This document shows, piece after piece, positions 42,348 through 51,032 of a stretch of DNA of 64,000 nucleotides. Each line of letters starts with the position of its first letter. Position 1 is the stretch's first letter. Source of the stretch: Bin55 sp964572845 (lineage in GTDB: Bacteria > Pseudomonadota > Gammaproteobacteria > Pseudomonadales > Azotimanducaceae); the NCBI GenBank assembly GCA_964572845.1, contig CAZNFX010000004.1, positions 186,001-250,000 on the forward strand, written 5' to 3'. A model generated the notes under the pieces. That model worked only from the letters and a program-made list of their open reading frames with translations. It had not been told where the DNA came from and made no database searches. The translations under genes were made by a program, and so were the position numbers.

Positions 42348-43304
42348 CTATGAAGAACTGAAGAAGTTTCGTGGATTGTCAACGAATAGCTTCTCAATCT
42401 GTCTGTCCGTGACTCCCAATTCCTTGAGATCCGGTATTACATGCCGATGAATGTACAGGAACTGGTCCATATTGGACCTCGTGAACTCGTGCTCCTGAGG
42501 AATGGACCCATCGGGTTGTTCCTTATGTAGATGCAGGCAAATGCAATCATGAGATGGACAAAGACGATCCTCGTAACCCATTTCGATCAGTCGATGCAGA
42601 GTAACTGTTCTCATATATGGACTTACCAATCGCCCTGGATAGCGGTCCAGACCCAAGTAGCACCCCTGATCCAAAATCCACTTTAGATACTCGGTGTCTG
42701 TAGTGTCATTGGAATGGTCAATCTTGACTCGGGTGAGATCAACCCCCTCCTCTCGAAAAATCGCAATCTGTCGCCGCGCGACTTGGTTGGTTGGATGAGA
42801 ATGCACCATGATGGGGAGACCGGTTTCATTGTGAGTTCGTGAAACGGCCCGTGCCATCACTTCGAGCTCTGGAGTCACGCCTTCGTAGTCTGCGGCGCAC
42901 TTCAATATTCCCGCTTTAACGTCCGTACCTCTAAATCCTTCTTCTACATCCCGTACGAATTCACGAGCCATTTGGTTCGCCGATACACCACGCAGAAATC
43001 CGGGTACGTTGAGCCACCATCCAGTTGTATTGACAATATTCACGCCAGACCCTTCAGACACGGTACGCAAGAACTCCGGCTCTTTCCCCAAGTCATGCGT
43101 GGTTGCATCTACCATCGTGTCGATGCCTTGAGCCTTGGCTCGCTTTAGGGCATCTATCGCTCTCTGCGTCCGGTCTGCCGGACCGAATAGGTCAGGAAAT
43201 GAGCGAAAGATCCCTGGCCCTCCCACAAGCACATGCTCGTGCATAAGAGTGAAACCCAAATCGTTGGCGTCAATCGGTCCGGTTACTGTATTGACGGTTG
43301 GCAT
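42348..43304 (-). CDS. Phosphotriesterase-family metallohydrolase
   Basis: A 318-residue TIM-barrel hydrolase. The binuclear metal site is complete: TLMHEHV (HxH), GILKCA (bridging lysine), VHSHPT, KIDHSND and PSHDC. VNTVTGPIDANDLGF at the start is the usual N-terminus of phosphotriesterase-like lactonases and PHP-type resiniferatoxin-binding relatives. The physiological substrate is often a lactone. GAGAATCTCC precedes the ATG on the coding strand as a weak ribosome site. Ends 8 bp from the PiT-like stop. Confidence 0.92.
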   Translation of the reverse strand: MPTVNTVTGPIDANDLGFTLMHEHVLVGGPGIFRSFPDLFGPADRTQRAIDALKRAKAQGIDTMVDATTHDLGKEPEFLRTVSEGSGVNIVNTTGWWLNVPGFLRGVSANQMAREFVRDVEEGFRGTDVKAGILKCAADYEGVTPELEVMARAVSRTHNETGLPIMVHSHPTNQVARRQIAIFREEGVDLTRVKIDHSNDTTDTEYLKWILDQGCYLGLDRYPGRLVSPYMRTVTLHRLIEMGYEDRLCPSHDCICLHLHKEQPDGSIPQEHEFTRSNMDQFLYIHRHVIPDLKELGVTDRQIEKLFVDNPRNFFSSS

Positions 43305-43471
43305 GAGAATCTCCTCTGTCCTAGGTCGTGTACACGTCGTACCTGCAAATCATATTGAATCCCAAGGGAACGGTTTGTGCCTGCTGTATAGGTTTTCAGG
43401 TGGGATCATCGGATCCACTGCAGTCCAACTTGCCGAAGATCCACACTCGAACAATCGGGACGACTATCGAC

Positions 43472-44663
43472 TCAAGCCATTTGTTTGAAGTGTCGTGCTT
43501 CCTTGCGTGCGATTTCGAACGCCGTTTTCCCTTTTTTGTTGACAAGAGTAACGTCAGCTCCACATCCCATAAGTGCCTCAGCCGCGGCTACCTGACCCTC
43601 ATAGGTTGCACGATGTAGCGGTGTGCGGCCTTTTCCATCACATGTGTCCAAGTCCGCGCCCGACTTGGCTAACAACACAATTGACTCGGCGGAATTTTGT
43701 TCAGCGGCCCACTGCAGAGCCGTGCGCTTGGATCGGTTCAAAACATTCAATTCAACCTCCAGCACTAGCAACTCCCTCACACACTCCAATGAATCGGAGC
43801 GAGCAGCCCAGTGCAGAGGAGTGGACCCATAAGCATCTGGATTGGAGGCAACCTGTGGATCCTGCTCTATCAACGCGCGAAGTCTAGCTACGTCGTTCCT
43901 CGCACACGCGGTGAATACGTCGTAGTGTGCTCCCGCATTCAATAGGATCTCTGCAGTTTTTTTTCTTCCCGATGCTGCGTCTGTTTTCGGCCGTCCAGTG
44001 GCTGGGAGCAACGCATTCCTGAAGTACTGTGGTGCCTCGTTCACCATTGCCTTGGATTTCCAACTCTAGGTGAATTGCGGCTCCGTAGTCCAAACAGACA
44101 CGAGCGAACTCGGGATACCCTCCCCATGCTGCCCAATACAACAACGAAAGGTTGCTAGGCCAGCCGGTGTGAGGTTTTTCAACACTTACACATGTGGCAT
44201 CCGTCATACCTGTCTCAAAAACAACCCTGACGGCATCCGCAGCCCCTGAATGTGCCGCTTCATGCAGAACGTTGTACTCCGTTGGATGAATTTTCAATTT
44301 CAATTCTTGATCGAGTAGGAACTTGACGGCGGGTCCACTCCCTGGAAACGCAACACTCACCTTGAGCAGGCCGGTTCCGATGCGATCGAGAATATCGGGG
44401 TGCTCTTTCAGCATGGATGCCATCTTGGCTACGTCCGGCTGACAATTGCCGTCCCACTTCTTGGGTTTTGCGCCCAGAGTCGCCACGATAAACCCGATCT
44501 CATCTTGCGTTAGGTTGAGTACAGGATCGGTTCGACGAAACCAACTTCCTTGAAATAGCCGCGCGGCCAGTGGCAGTTCTTGCAATTGCATCAAATAGTC
44601 CAATCTGGAGAACAGGGCATCAATCTCATTTGCATCTCTCGACAGAGAGCACGAAATGTACAA
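43472..44663 (-). pseudogene. Ankyrin-repeat protein, two frames joined at an A8 tract
   Basis: The first frame (from TTG 44663) reads NLTQDEIGFIVATLGA, EYNVLHEAAHSGAADAVRVVF and SLLYWAAWGGYPEFARVCLDY, ankyrin units, then NRRSIGKKKN. The second frame continues SGRKKTAEILLNAGAHYDV, GSTPLHWAARSDSLECVREL, TALQWAAEQNSAESIVLL and GRTPLHRATYEGQVAAAEAL. The join is an A8 run (plus-strand T8 at 43957-43964); removing one A restores a single frame of about 396 residues. Either a frameshift mutation, phase variation, or transcriptional slippage at A8 explains it. The gene would encode an intracellular protein-binding scaffold. The end reads FEIARKEARHFKQ. Confidence 0.72.
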
Positions 44664-44716
44664 ACGACGAATAGTGTAATCTGCACAGATTCAGCAGACG
44701 ACAAGCTTGCCGCTTC

Positions 44717-46300
44717 ATGCTCACGAGCCTACAGTTTGACAATCGATTCGTAGCTCACCTTCCTGGCGATCCGGAACAACGCAACTTTGTTCGGCAGGTC
44801 CCAAGTGCTTGTTACTCGATTGTGCAGCCGACTCACGTTTCCAATCCCCATCTTGTCGCCTACTCCCTCGAGATGGCCAACACCCTTGGATTGTCCGATG
44901 CGGACTGCACGAGCAACGACTTCGTACAAGTATTCGCCGGCAACAAGAGTCTGGATGGTATGGCTCCTTATGCAATGTGCTATGGAGGACACCAGTTTGG
45001 CAACTGGGCTGGCCAGCTCGGAGACGGGCGTGCAATTACGCTGGGTGATGTATTGGGAGTCGACGGCACTCACTACTCATTGCAGCTAAAGGGAGCGGGA
45101 TTGACACCGTATTCAAGAACAGCTGACGGTTTGGCGGTGCTGCGCTCGTCATTGCGCGAGTTTGTCTGCAGCGAGGCCATGCACCACCTTGGCGTGCCCA
45201 CTACTCGAGCTCTTTCGCTAATCCTTACAGGCGACACTGTCGTTAGGGACATTCTCTACGACGGCAATCCGGCACCGGAACTCGGAGCGGTTGTATGTAG
45301 AGTTTCTCCTACATTTGTGCGGTTCGGCAACTTCGAGATTTTCGCTGCGCAGCGCGACTTCAATGTGATGCGTCAACTCATCGACCACACGATTCGGCAT
45401 GATTTCCCAAGCCTAACCAACTATGGATCGCCAAGCGCATACATCGAATGGTTTGAGGAAGTTGTAGATCGCACTGCATACTTGATGGCTGAGTGGACAC
45501 GAGTCGGATTTGTGCACGGTGTAATGAACACCGACAACATGTCGATCACAGGATCGACCATCGACTATGGTCCCTACGGTTGGCTTGAGAGTTACGACCC
45601 GAATTGGACACCTAACACGACCGATGCCTCTACGAAACGATACCGATTCGGACAGCAACCCGCAGTTGCGCAATGGAACCTGCTTCAGCTCGCCAACGCG
45701 ATTGTTTCAGTAGTGGGCGAGGCGAAACCCCTTGAAGATGCATTGACCCAGTATGGACAGTTGTATGGTTCCTACTACTGCCGCGCATACGCGGCCAAAC
45801 TTGGGTTGCAGAGCATTTCAGAACGAGATTCGGACTTTCTCCAACACCTAGAGCGGGCGTTACTAAGTACCGAAGTCGACATGACCCTCTTCTTTAGAAG
45901 TCTGGCATCGATCGATGTCGAAGCTACCTCAAACGGAGACGACGATTTGGACCAATTGCGCGGCGCTTTCTATCGCCCGGAGCAACTGCAAGGCGAGGCA
46001 GAAGAGTGCATTAACTCGTGGTTGCAGGACTATGCGGTACGTGTCCGTTCTGAGGCAATAAATCCAAGCCAGCGAAGAGAATCCATGGACAAAGCTAACC
46101 CTTTGTATGTACCTCGCAATTACCTGGCCCAACTCGCTATTGATCACGCCGAACAAGGGGACTATTCGTACATGCACGACTGGATGAGCGTCTTAGAGAA
46201 ACCTTACGAAGAACAAGAGGGAAAAGAGCACTTTGCAGCAAAGAGACCCGAATGGGCTAGAACTAGAGTCGGTTGTTCAATGCTTTCCTGTAGTTCTTAG
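44717..46300 (+). CDS. selO: Protein adenylyltransferase SelO (YdiU)
   Basis: A 527-residue SelO. GHQFGNWAGQLGDGRA, LQLKGAGLTPYSR (ATP-binding lysine region), LRSSLREFVCSEAM, HGVMNTDNMSI and a final CSMLSCSS are the family's marks. It is a pseudokinase-fold enzyme that AMPylates proteins during oxidative stress. Length matches the typical 480-530 residues and the C-terminal cysteine end is standard. It diverges from the ankyrin gene with about 50 bp between them and converges with hisG. Function is firm by family; native targets are not deducible. Confidence 0.93.
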   Translation: MLTSLQFDNRFVAHLPGDPEQRNFVRQVPSACYSIVQPTHVSNPHLVAYSLEMANTLGLSDADCTSNDFVQVFAGNKSLDGMAPYAMCYGGHQFGNWAGQLGDGRAITLGDVLGVDGTHYSLQLKGAGLTPYSRTADGLAVLRSSLREFVCSEAMHHLGVPTTRALSLILTGDTVVRDILYDGNPAPELGAVVCRVSPTFVRFGNFEIFAAQRDFNVMRQLIDHTIRHDFPSLTNYGSPSAYIEWFEEVVDRTAYLMAEWTRVGFVHGVMNTDNMSITGSTIDYGPYGWLESYDPNWTPNTTDASTKRYRFGQQPAVAQWNLLQLANAIVSVVGEAKPLEDALTQYGQLYGSYYCRAYAAKLGLQSISERDSDFLQHLERALLSTEVDMTLFFRSLASIDVEATSNGDDDLDQLRGAFYRPEQLQGEAEECINSWLQDYAVRVRSEAINPSQRRESMDKANPLYVPRNYLAQLAIDHAEQGDYSYMHDWMSVLEKPYEEQEGKEHFAAKRPEWARTRVGCSMLSCSS

Positions 46301-46331
46301 CTGCATGAAGTTTGCGTTCCTGCAGGAGTGA

Positions 46332-47213
46332 TCAGTCTATGATCTTGTTGATTGGGTACTCCACGATACCCGTCGCGCCAGCCTGCTTGAGTTTTGGAAT
46401 GATCACTCGGACAACCGATTCGTCGATGATTGTGTTGATGTCCACCCAATCTCTGTCCGCCAAAGCCGAGACCGTCGGAGTCTGCAATGCAGGCAGCACC
46501 TCTAATACGGCCTCTAGGTTGTCCCGACGCACGTTCATCATTAGACCTACTTTTCCTTCCGCATTTAGACAGGCCTTCAGCATCAGAGCAATCGCCTCTA
46601 GCTTTTGACGCTTGGCGTCGTGTTTGAATGCAGCGTGATTCACAATCAGACGCGGAGTGCTAGTTAGGATTTCATCGACAATTCGCAGATTGTTTGCTTG
46701 CAGTGAGTTGCCTGTTTCGGTCAATTCGACAATTCCGTCGACCAAGTCAGGCGGCTTGGCTTCAGTGGCTCCCCAAGAAAACTCCACCTCTGCATTGACT
46801 CCGTGCTTTTCTAGCCATCTTCTTGTTAGATTTACGGCTTCCGTTGCAATTCGTTTTCCTTCTGCATCCTTGACTGACCTGATCTTTGAGTCATTGGGGA
46901 CGCAGAAAACCCAACGGACAGGTCGCCGGCTCACTTTGGAGAATACCAGTTCGCACATTTCATGAACATCTGCACCGGTTTCAACAACCCAGTCGTGCCC
47001 TGTAATCCCTGCATCCAATACACCCAACTCAACATACCGAGCCATTTCTTGCGCACGAACCAGCAAACACTCAATGCCTGGATCGTCTATTGTCGGGTAG
47101 AACGAACGCGAGGAGTAGGTAATCTTGTAGCCTGCGCGCTCGAACAATTCCGCAGCTGCTTCTTGGAGACTACCAGCCGGGAGGCCAAGCTTCAGAAAAG
47201 GGATGCTAGACAT
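46332..47213 (-). CDS. hisG: ATP phosphoribosyltransferase, long form
   Basis: A 293-residue HisG with the long C-terminal regulatory domain, so no separate HisZ is needed. LKLGLPAGSLQEAAAELFERAG opens the enzyme; VRAQEMARYVELGVLDAGITG, ATEAVNLTRRWLEKHG and DLVDGIVELTETGNSL (phosphoribosyl-pyrophosphate loop) are conserved, and the end EYPINKIID closes the ferredoxin-like histidine-binding domain. It catalyses the first step of histidine synthesis from ATP and PRPP. The ATG overlaps the hisI stop (TGATG), so the two are translationally coupled. Confidence 0.95.
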   Translation of the reverse strand: MSSIPFLKLGLPAGSLQEAAAELFERAGYKITYSSRSFYPTIDDPGIECLLVRAQEMARYVELGVLDAGITGHDWVVETGADVHEMCELVFSKVSRRPVRWVFCVPNDSKIRSVKDAEGKRIATEAVNLTRRWLEKHGVNAEVEFSWGATEAKPPDLVDGIVELTETGNSLQANNLRIVDEILTSTPRLIVNHAAFKHDAKRQKLEAIALMLKACLNAEGKVGLMMNVRRDNLEAVLEVLPALQTPTVSALADRDWVDINTIIDESVVRVIIPKLKQAGATGIVEYPINKIID

Positions 47214-47593
47214 CAGTCGCCATATACCACGGCGGGATCAAATACACGTTCCTCTACCTTACGAATGTCCCGAGTTGCTGGATCAATTTCTCGAAAAAAG
47301 CAAGACTTGAAACCTTCGTGGCAAGCTGCGCCACCCACCTGTTCGATCTCGAGCAGGATTGTGTCAGCATCGCAATCGTAGAACACCCTCTGCAGATTCT
47401 GTACATGTCCGCTGGTCTCACCTTTGCGCCAAAGTTGATTGCGACTCCTACTGAAGTAGCACACACGTCTAGTTCGCAGCGATTCCTCGAATGCTTCTGC
47501 GTTCATATAACCGAGCATCAAGACCTTGCCAGTACCGGACTCTTGTGCAATTGCTGGGATTAAGGGAGACTTGCTGAAGTCGGGTCCGTTCAC
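47213..47593 (-). CDS. hisI: Phosphoribosyl-AMP cyclohydrolase
   Basis: A 126-residue HisI without the fused HisE part. LIPAIAQESGTGKVLMLGYMNAEA, FSRSRNQLWRKGETSGHVQ, YDCDADTILLEIEQVGGAACHEG and SCFFRE include the conserved aspartates and cysteines that bind magnesium and zinc. It opens the phosphoribosyl-AMP ring, the third step of histidine synthesis. GTG 47593 (VNGPDFS) is chosen as the start because family members begin there; a 47677 start would add 28 unconserved residues. It overlaps hisG in the same operon; other his genes are not in the window. Confidence 0.92.
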   Translation of the reverse strand: MNGPDFSKSPLIPAIAQESGTGKVLMLGYMNAEAFEESLRTRRVCYFSRSRNQLWRKGETSGHVQNLQRVFYDCDADTILLEIEQVGGAACHEGFKSCFFREIDPATRDIRKVEERVFDPAVVYGD

Positions 47594-47901
47594 GTCTGTA
47601 GGTTGGCGAGAAAGTGTGAATGATAGCGTCTGAGAAACAACATGATTGTTGACACTCGACCTTTGAACAACAAGCACCCAGGGGCGTCAGTTCGCCAAAT
47701 TCAGGGCTCTTGGACTAATGAAAGTGGAGCGTGCAACTATAGCTCTTGATGGTGTAAAGCGCTCTGTGTGACTAAATGATTGCCACATCGTTTCGCACAC
47801 TTGATCTAAGTTTCAGGACAGTCGGTCCAGCGCACAAATATCTCATAAGATAATGATTTATAATAATTCTTTAAGGTACTAGACCACCAGCACGATCTAC
47901 A
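47594..47901. other. Intergenic region with an AT-rich patch, no gene seen
   Basis: The hisI promoter must lie here on the minus strand. The right-hand 60 bp (47840-47880) are strongly AT-rich with a TATAAT at 47859-47864, probably the -10 of the downstream rightward locus, but no good -35 box was found 17 bp before it. No protein-like reading was supported. Confidence 0.45.
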
Positions 47902-48369
47902 TTGGGCCGATCCTCCGAGGAACAAGAGAACAACAAAACTGTTGCCCATGACCCACTTTCATGGCGAAGGCGTCGCAACGTTATCGGCCTCGAGAACTTT
48001 GACCATCCACAGTTCCACAGGAGAGCACGATTTGACGCCGATACCATTCTCGCTCTCGCTTCACCTCGCATGGCCGGCTTCGACCCCAAGATGACGCCGA
48101 TGCAAGTTCGCGATGCACTTCATGAAGGCCACTTCGCGACCGACGAGGTCAGAAGCTATATCAGGGAGTTGTTCGAACAATTCAATGGACTGGATATTCG
48201 ACGATTTCGTCATGCCTGCGGGGCTTCACTGTACGAGCTGGCTAGGGCAATGATTGCCTGCAATGTGAATCATCCTTTCGTAGCGGAGTGGATGAATTGC
48301 CAATCACCAAACTATGAGCCTCCAGAGCGCAAACATCACATTTATCGGATGTCTCAATACCGAGAGTAG
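47902..48369 (+). CDS. Uncharacterised protein upstream of an AbiEii-like gene
   Basis: A 155-residue soluble protein beginning near 47902 (TTG; start uncertain). HDPLSWRRRRNVIGLENFD, HRRARFDADTILALASPRM, REALHEGHF-like segment and YIRELFEQFNGLDIRRFRHA are visible, mostly helical with several histidines and arginines. No known antitoxin domain was recognised. The reading overlaps the start of the nucleotidyltransferase-like gene by up to 56 bp, the typical order for an antitoxin followed by toxin. It may be the antitoxin-like partner or an unrelated gene; no function is claimed. Confidence 0.5.
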   Translation: MGRSSEEQENNKTVAHDPLSWRRRRNVIGLENFDHPQFHRRARFDADTILALASPRMAGFDPKMTPMQVRDALHEGHFATDEVRSYIRELFEQFNGLDIRRFRHACGASLYELARAMIACNVNHPFVAEWMNCQSPNYEPPERKHHIYRMSQYRE

Positions 48370-49097
48370 CGCTAGTTTGAGTAGCTTGTCCATAGCGACC
48401 CATCTTTACGAGAATCTACGGTGGTACGTAGAACTGTGGGACCACTGGTTGTCACGCAGTCAATATTCCATGGGCGGAGGCAGCGTCTTGGAAGCAAAAT
48501 GGCGCCACCGTCATAGCACCGGTATTGAGTTCTTCTTCCAACAGTCAACATTTCGAGCGCTTGGGATGGACGTCAAAACCGACATTGAGCAGCACCTTCA
48601 CAAGTTGTCGAAACGTGGTGAAATTTCCGGTTTGGAAGTCCACAACAACGGATATATGTTTGAGTCGCCGCATGGCAGTGCAAGTCTCTTTAGTACATAC
48701 CAACTCACCAGTTCCCCGATCTCACCTGAGGTAGTCACTGAATGGGAAGTCCCAACCGAATCCAGCGCTGAAATACTCATTAGGAAAATTCGTGGAAGAA
48801 TGATCAACGGAACTACCTATCTGGCTCGAGACGTATACGATGTTGTCTGTGCATACGTGCTGGATCGCGATTCGCTCGATTCTGCATTCCACCATCTCGA
48901 CCGCAAGCCTCGTTTACGACGTTGATTGCGGCGCGTCACGTGTCTACAGCTTGGAACGCATATTAGATCCTCACTATCCACATTTGACAGAGTCCCTCGA
49001 CACGTTCAATTTCGTGGCAGGAGCTGTGCTTTCACGCAATGTCACAGCCACTGCGTCGAGTGCCATAAATGAAATATTTGGGAAGGACGCAAATTGA
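48314..49097 (+). pseudogene. AbiEii/AbiGii-type nucleotidyltransferase, probably frameshifted
   Basis: The first frame has YSMGGGSVLEAKWRHRHSTG near residues 50-69, which fits the GG(T/S)xL...HRxSxD motif of AbiEii-type nucleotidyltransferases; the expected DIDFF reads GIEFFF, a weaker acidic site. RKIRGRMINGTTYLARDVYDVV near residue 160 is the conserved RDxYD helix. The first frame stops at 48925 after HHLDRKPRLRR; another frame from about 48890 continues SLVYDVDCGASRVYSLERIL and DPHYPHLTESL, the expected C-terminus. A frameshift near 48900-48920 thus seems to have broken the gene. A TTG at 48377 may be the true start. AbiEii proteins are abortive-infection toxins. Confidence 0.6.
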
Positions 49098-49237
49098 TCC
49101 GTTAATAAGATGTAGAACTAGACCGGACATTGAGTTCTTGCTAGCTTTCACACTGGTGCACAAACGAGACTCGGCACACCGCCAGTGGTTTTGTTTAATT
49201 GACTCCACAAACTTTGGTCAAACTAAAAGGATCATGA

Positions 49238-50830
49238 ATGGAAATTGAGCCCAATTGGGTCAAGGCTGCCGAGACTGGTGACGTGCGGGAAAACGGTACC
49301 AAGTTGTTTCGCCATTCAGGAAAACAAATCGCGATATTCCACACTTCTCGGGGCTTCCTGGCGTGCAACAATCGGTGTCCGCACCAAGGCTATCCACTAA
49401 GCGAAGGATGTCTGACCGAAGACGGAATACTCACGTGCAATTGGCACAACTGGAAGTTCGACTTGGCGGACGGAACCAACTTGAAGGGTAGCGACTCGGT
49501 ACGAGTCTACCCAGTCCAAGTCCGAGGAACTGAAATCTGGATTGACCTTCAGGATCCGCCCTATGAACAGCAGTATGACCAGTTAGTTGCCAATCTCCGA
49601 GGAGCGATCCTCGACAACAGCTACGAACACATCGCGCGGGAGCTGTGTCGGCTGCAGCTCTTGGGTGTGGACCTGAGCAAAATGGTCGCGCAAGCCATCG
49701 AGTGGAGTCATGATCACTTGCAGTACGGTTGGAGCCATGCATACGCAGGTGCTGCCGACTGGCTTACGTTGTTTGACGAATTCGATAGCAATCCAGAACA
49801 GCAGCTCGTTTGCATGCTGGAAGCCATTGGACATATCGCTGACGACACCCTCCGTCGTCCGCGTTATGAGTATTGTTCCGATGTACATTCATTCAATTCC
49901 TTTGACTTCTTGGAGGCAATTGAAAATGAAGACGAATCCCGCGCTATTGCGATGATTCGCGGTGCGCTGACCGACGGAATGCATTTCCCCGAGCTCGAAG
50001 AGACGTTCTCAACAGCTGCTCTAGCACACTACAACGACTTTGGGCATGCACTCATATATGTTTCCAAAGCTAGTCAGCTCATTGACCGACTTGGACCCCA
50101 AGTGGAGCTCCCCCTGCTGCTCTCACTGACTCGCACCCTTTGCTATACCACCAGAGAAGACCAGATTCCACAGTTTCGACACTATGGCCCTACGCTAGAG
50201 CTGTGGGCAAGCAAGTCCGCCAACGGCAACGGTCTCATAGATTGGAGAGCGTTGAAGGGACAATCCATTGATCGATCCTTAGATCTGGTATTGGCTAACA
50301 ACCAACAAAGTGATACCGCCTTGTATGCAGCCCTGTTGAAAGTAAATGCACACAACATGCTTCACTTCGATCTAGGTCTACAAGACAGCACTACTAATAA
50401 CGTCGACGATAACGTCGGATGGCTGAGCTTCACTCATACCTTTACTTTTGCCAATGCGGCAAGAGAGCAGTGCAGGAAATTTCCAACTCTTTGGCCCCAA
50501 GCCTTGCTTCAGCTCGCGTGTTTTTCGGGTCGAAACTCTCTCTACGTAGACACGAGCGATTCGCAATCCAAGTGGGTTGTAAATGACACCGAGTCTTTCT
50601 TCTCAGAGAAGATTCTTGACCTGTTCGATCACGGCAAGGAGGAGTTCATTGTGTCGGTCCACCTCTTGAAAACGCTGCTTGCAGCTAGACAGGAGTGTCG
50701 CGAGGGAGCCGAAGAGGTTCGAAATCTAGTCTCGGCGGCAATGAATCGATTCTTGGGTTCGCCTATGAAGAGAAAGCATGTTCTTCGGACCGCACGCCAG
50801 GCACGACAAATGGCAGAATTGGATGGCTGA
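49238..50830 (+). CDS. Rieske [2Fe-2S] protein with long C-terminal helical domain
   Basis: A 530-residue protein. Residues 30-110 are a Rieske domain: CPHQGYPLSEGCL (Cys-His pair) and CNWHNWKFDL (second Cys-His pair) bind a [2Fe-2S] cluster, and LVxGTEIWIDL completes the fold. About 410 further residues have no Rieske or dioxygenase catalytic domain; they read as helices with conserved LAHYNDFGHALIYVSKA and SFTHTFTFANAAREQCRKFP, faintly recalling questin-oxidase-like proteins. No FeII site of ring-hydroxylating oxygenases is seen. The function is unknown; an electron-transfer domain fused to a novel oxidase is a working idea. ATG 49238 follows TCAAACTAAAAGGATC. Confidence 0.75.
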   Translation: MEIEPNWVKAAETGDVRENGTKLFRHSGKQIAIFHTSRGFLACNNRCPHQGYPLSEGCLTEDGILTCNWHNWKFDLADGTNLKGSDSVRVYPVQVRGTEIWIDLQDPPYEQQYDQLVANLRGAILDNSYEHIARELCRLQLLGVDLSKMVAQAIEWSHDHLQYGWSHAYAGAADWLTLFDEFDSNPEQQLVCMLEAIGHIADDTLRRPRYEYCSDVHSFNSFDFLEAIENEDESRAIAMIRGALTDGMHFPELEETFSTAALAHYNDFGHALIYVSKASQLIDRLGPQVELPLLLSLTRTLCYTTREDQIPQFRHYGPTLELWASKSANGNGLIDWRALKGQSIDRSLDLVLANNQQSDTALYAALLKVNAHNMLHFDLGLQDSTTNNVDDNVGWLSFTHTFTFANAAREQCRKFPTLWPQALLQLACFSGRNSLYVDTSDSQSKWVVNDTESFFSEKILDLFDHGKEEFIVSVHLLKTLLAARQECREGAEEVRNLVSAAMNRFLGSPMKRKHVLRTARQARQMAELDG

Positions 50831-51032
50831 ATGCAACATCTAGAAGTAACTACAGATAACTTCTTCAAGTTATTGTTAATTAACATTTATTCATTTTAAA
50901 TAGTTCGTTTCTTATGCCCATGTGCTTTCAATGGGAACTCCGCCCATGTGATGCATTTCCATACCGTCAGGCGGCGCTGCCTAGAGTTTCATTATTATTG
51001 TGAGTTGTTAGCCCATTGGTTCCCACTTCGCC

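Noticed and set aside
47859..47864. TATAAT as a promoter for the 47902 gene
   Set aside because: No acceptable -35 element at 16-18 bp upstream; kept only as a remark in the intergenic entry.
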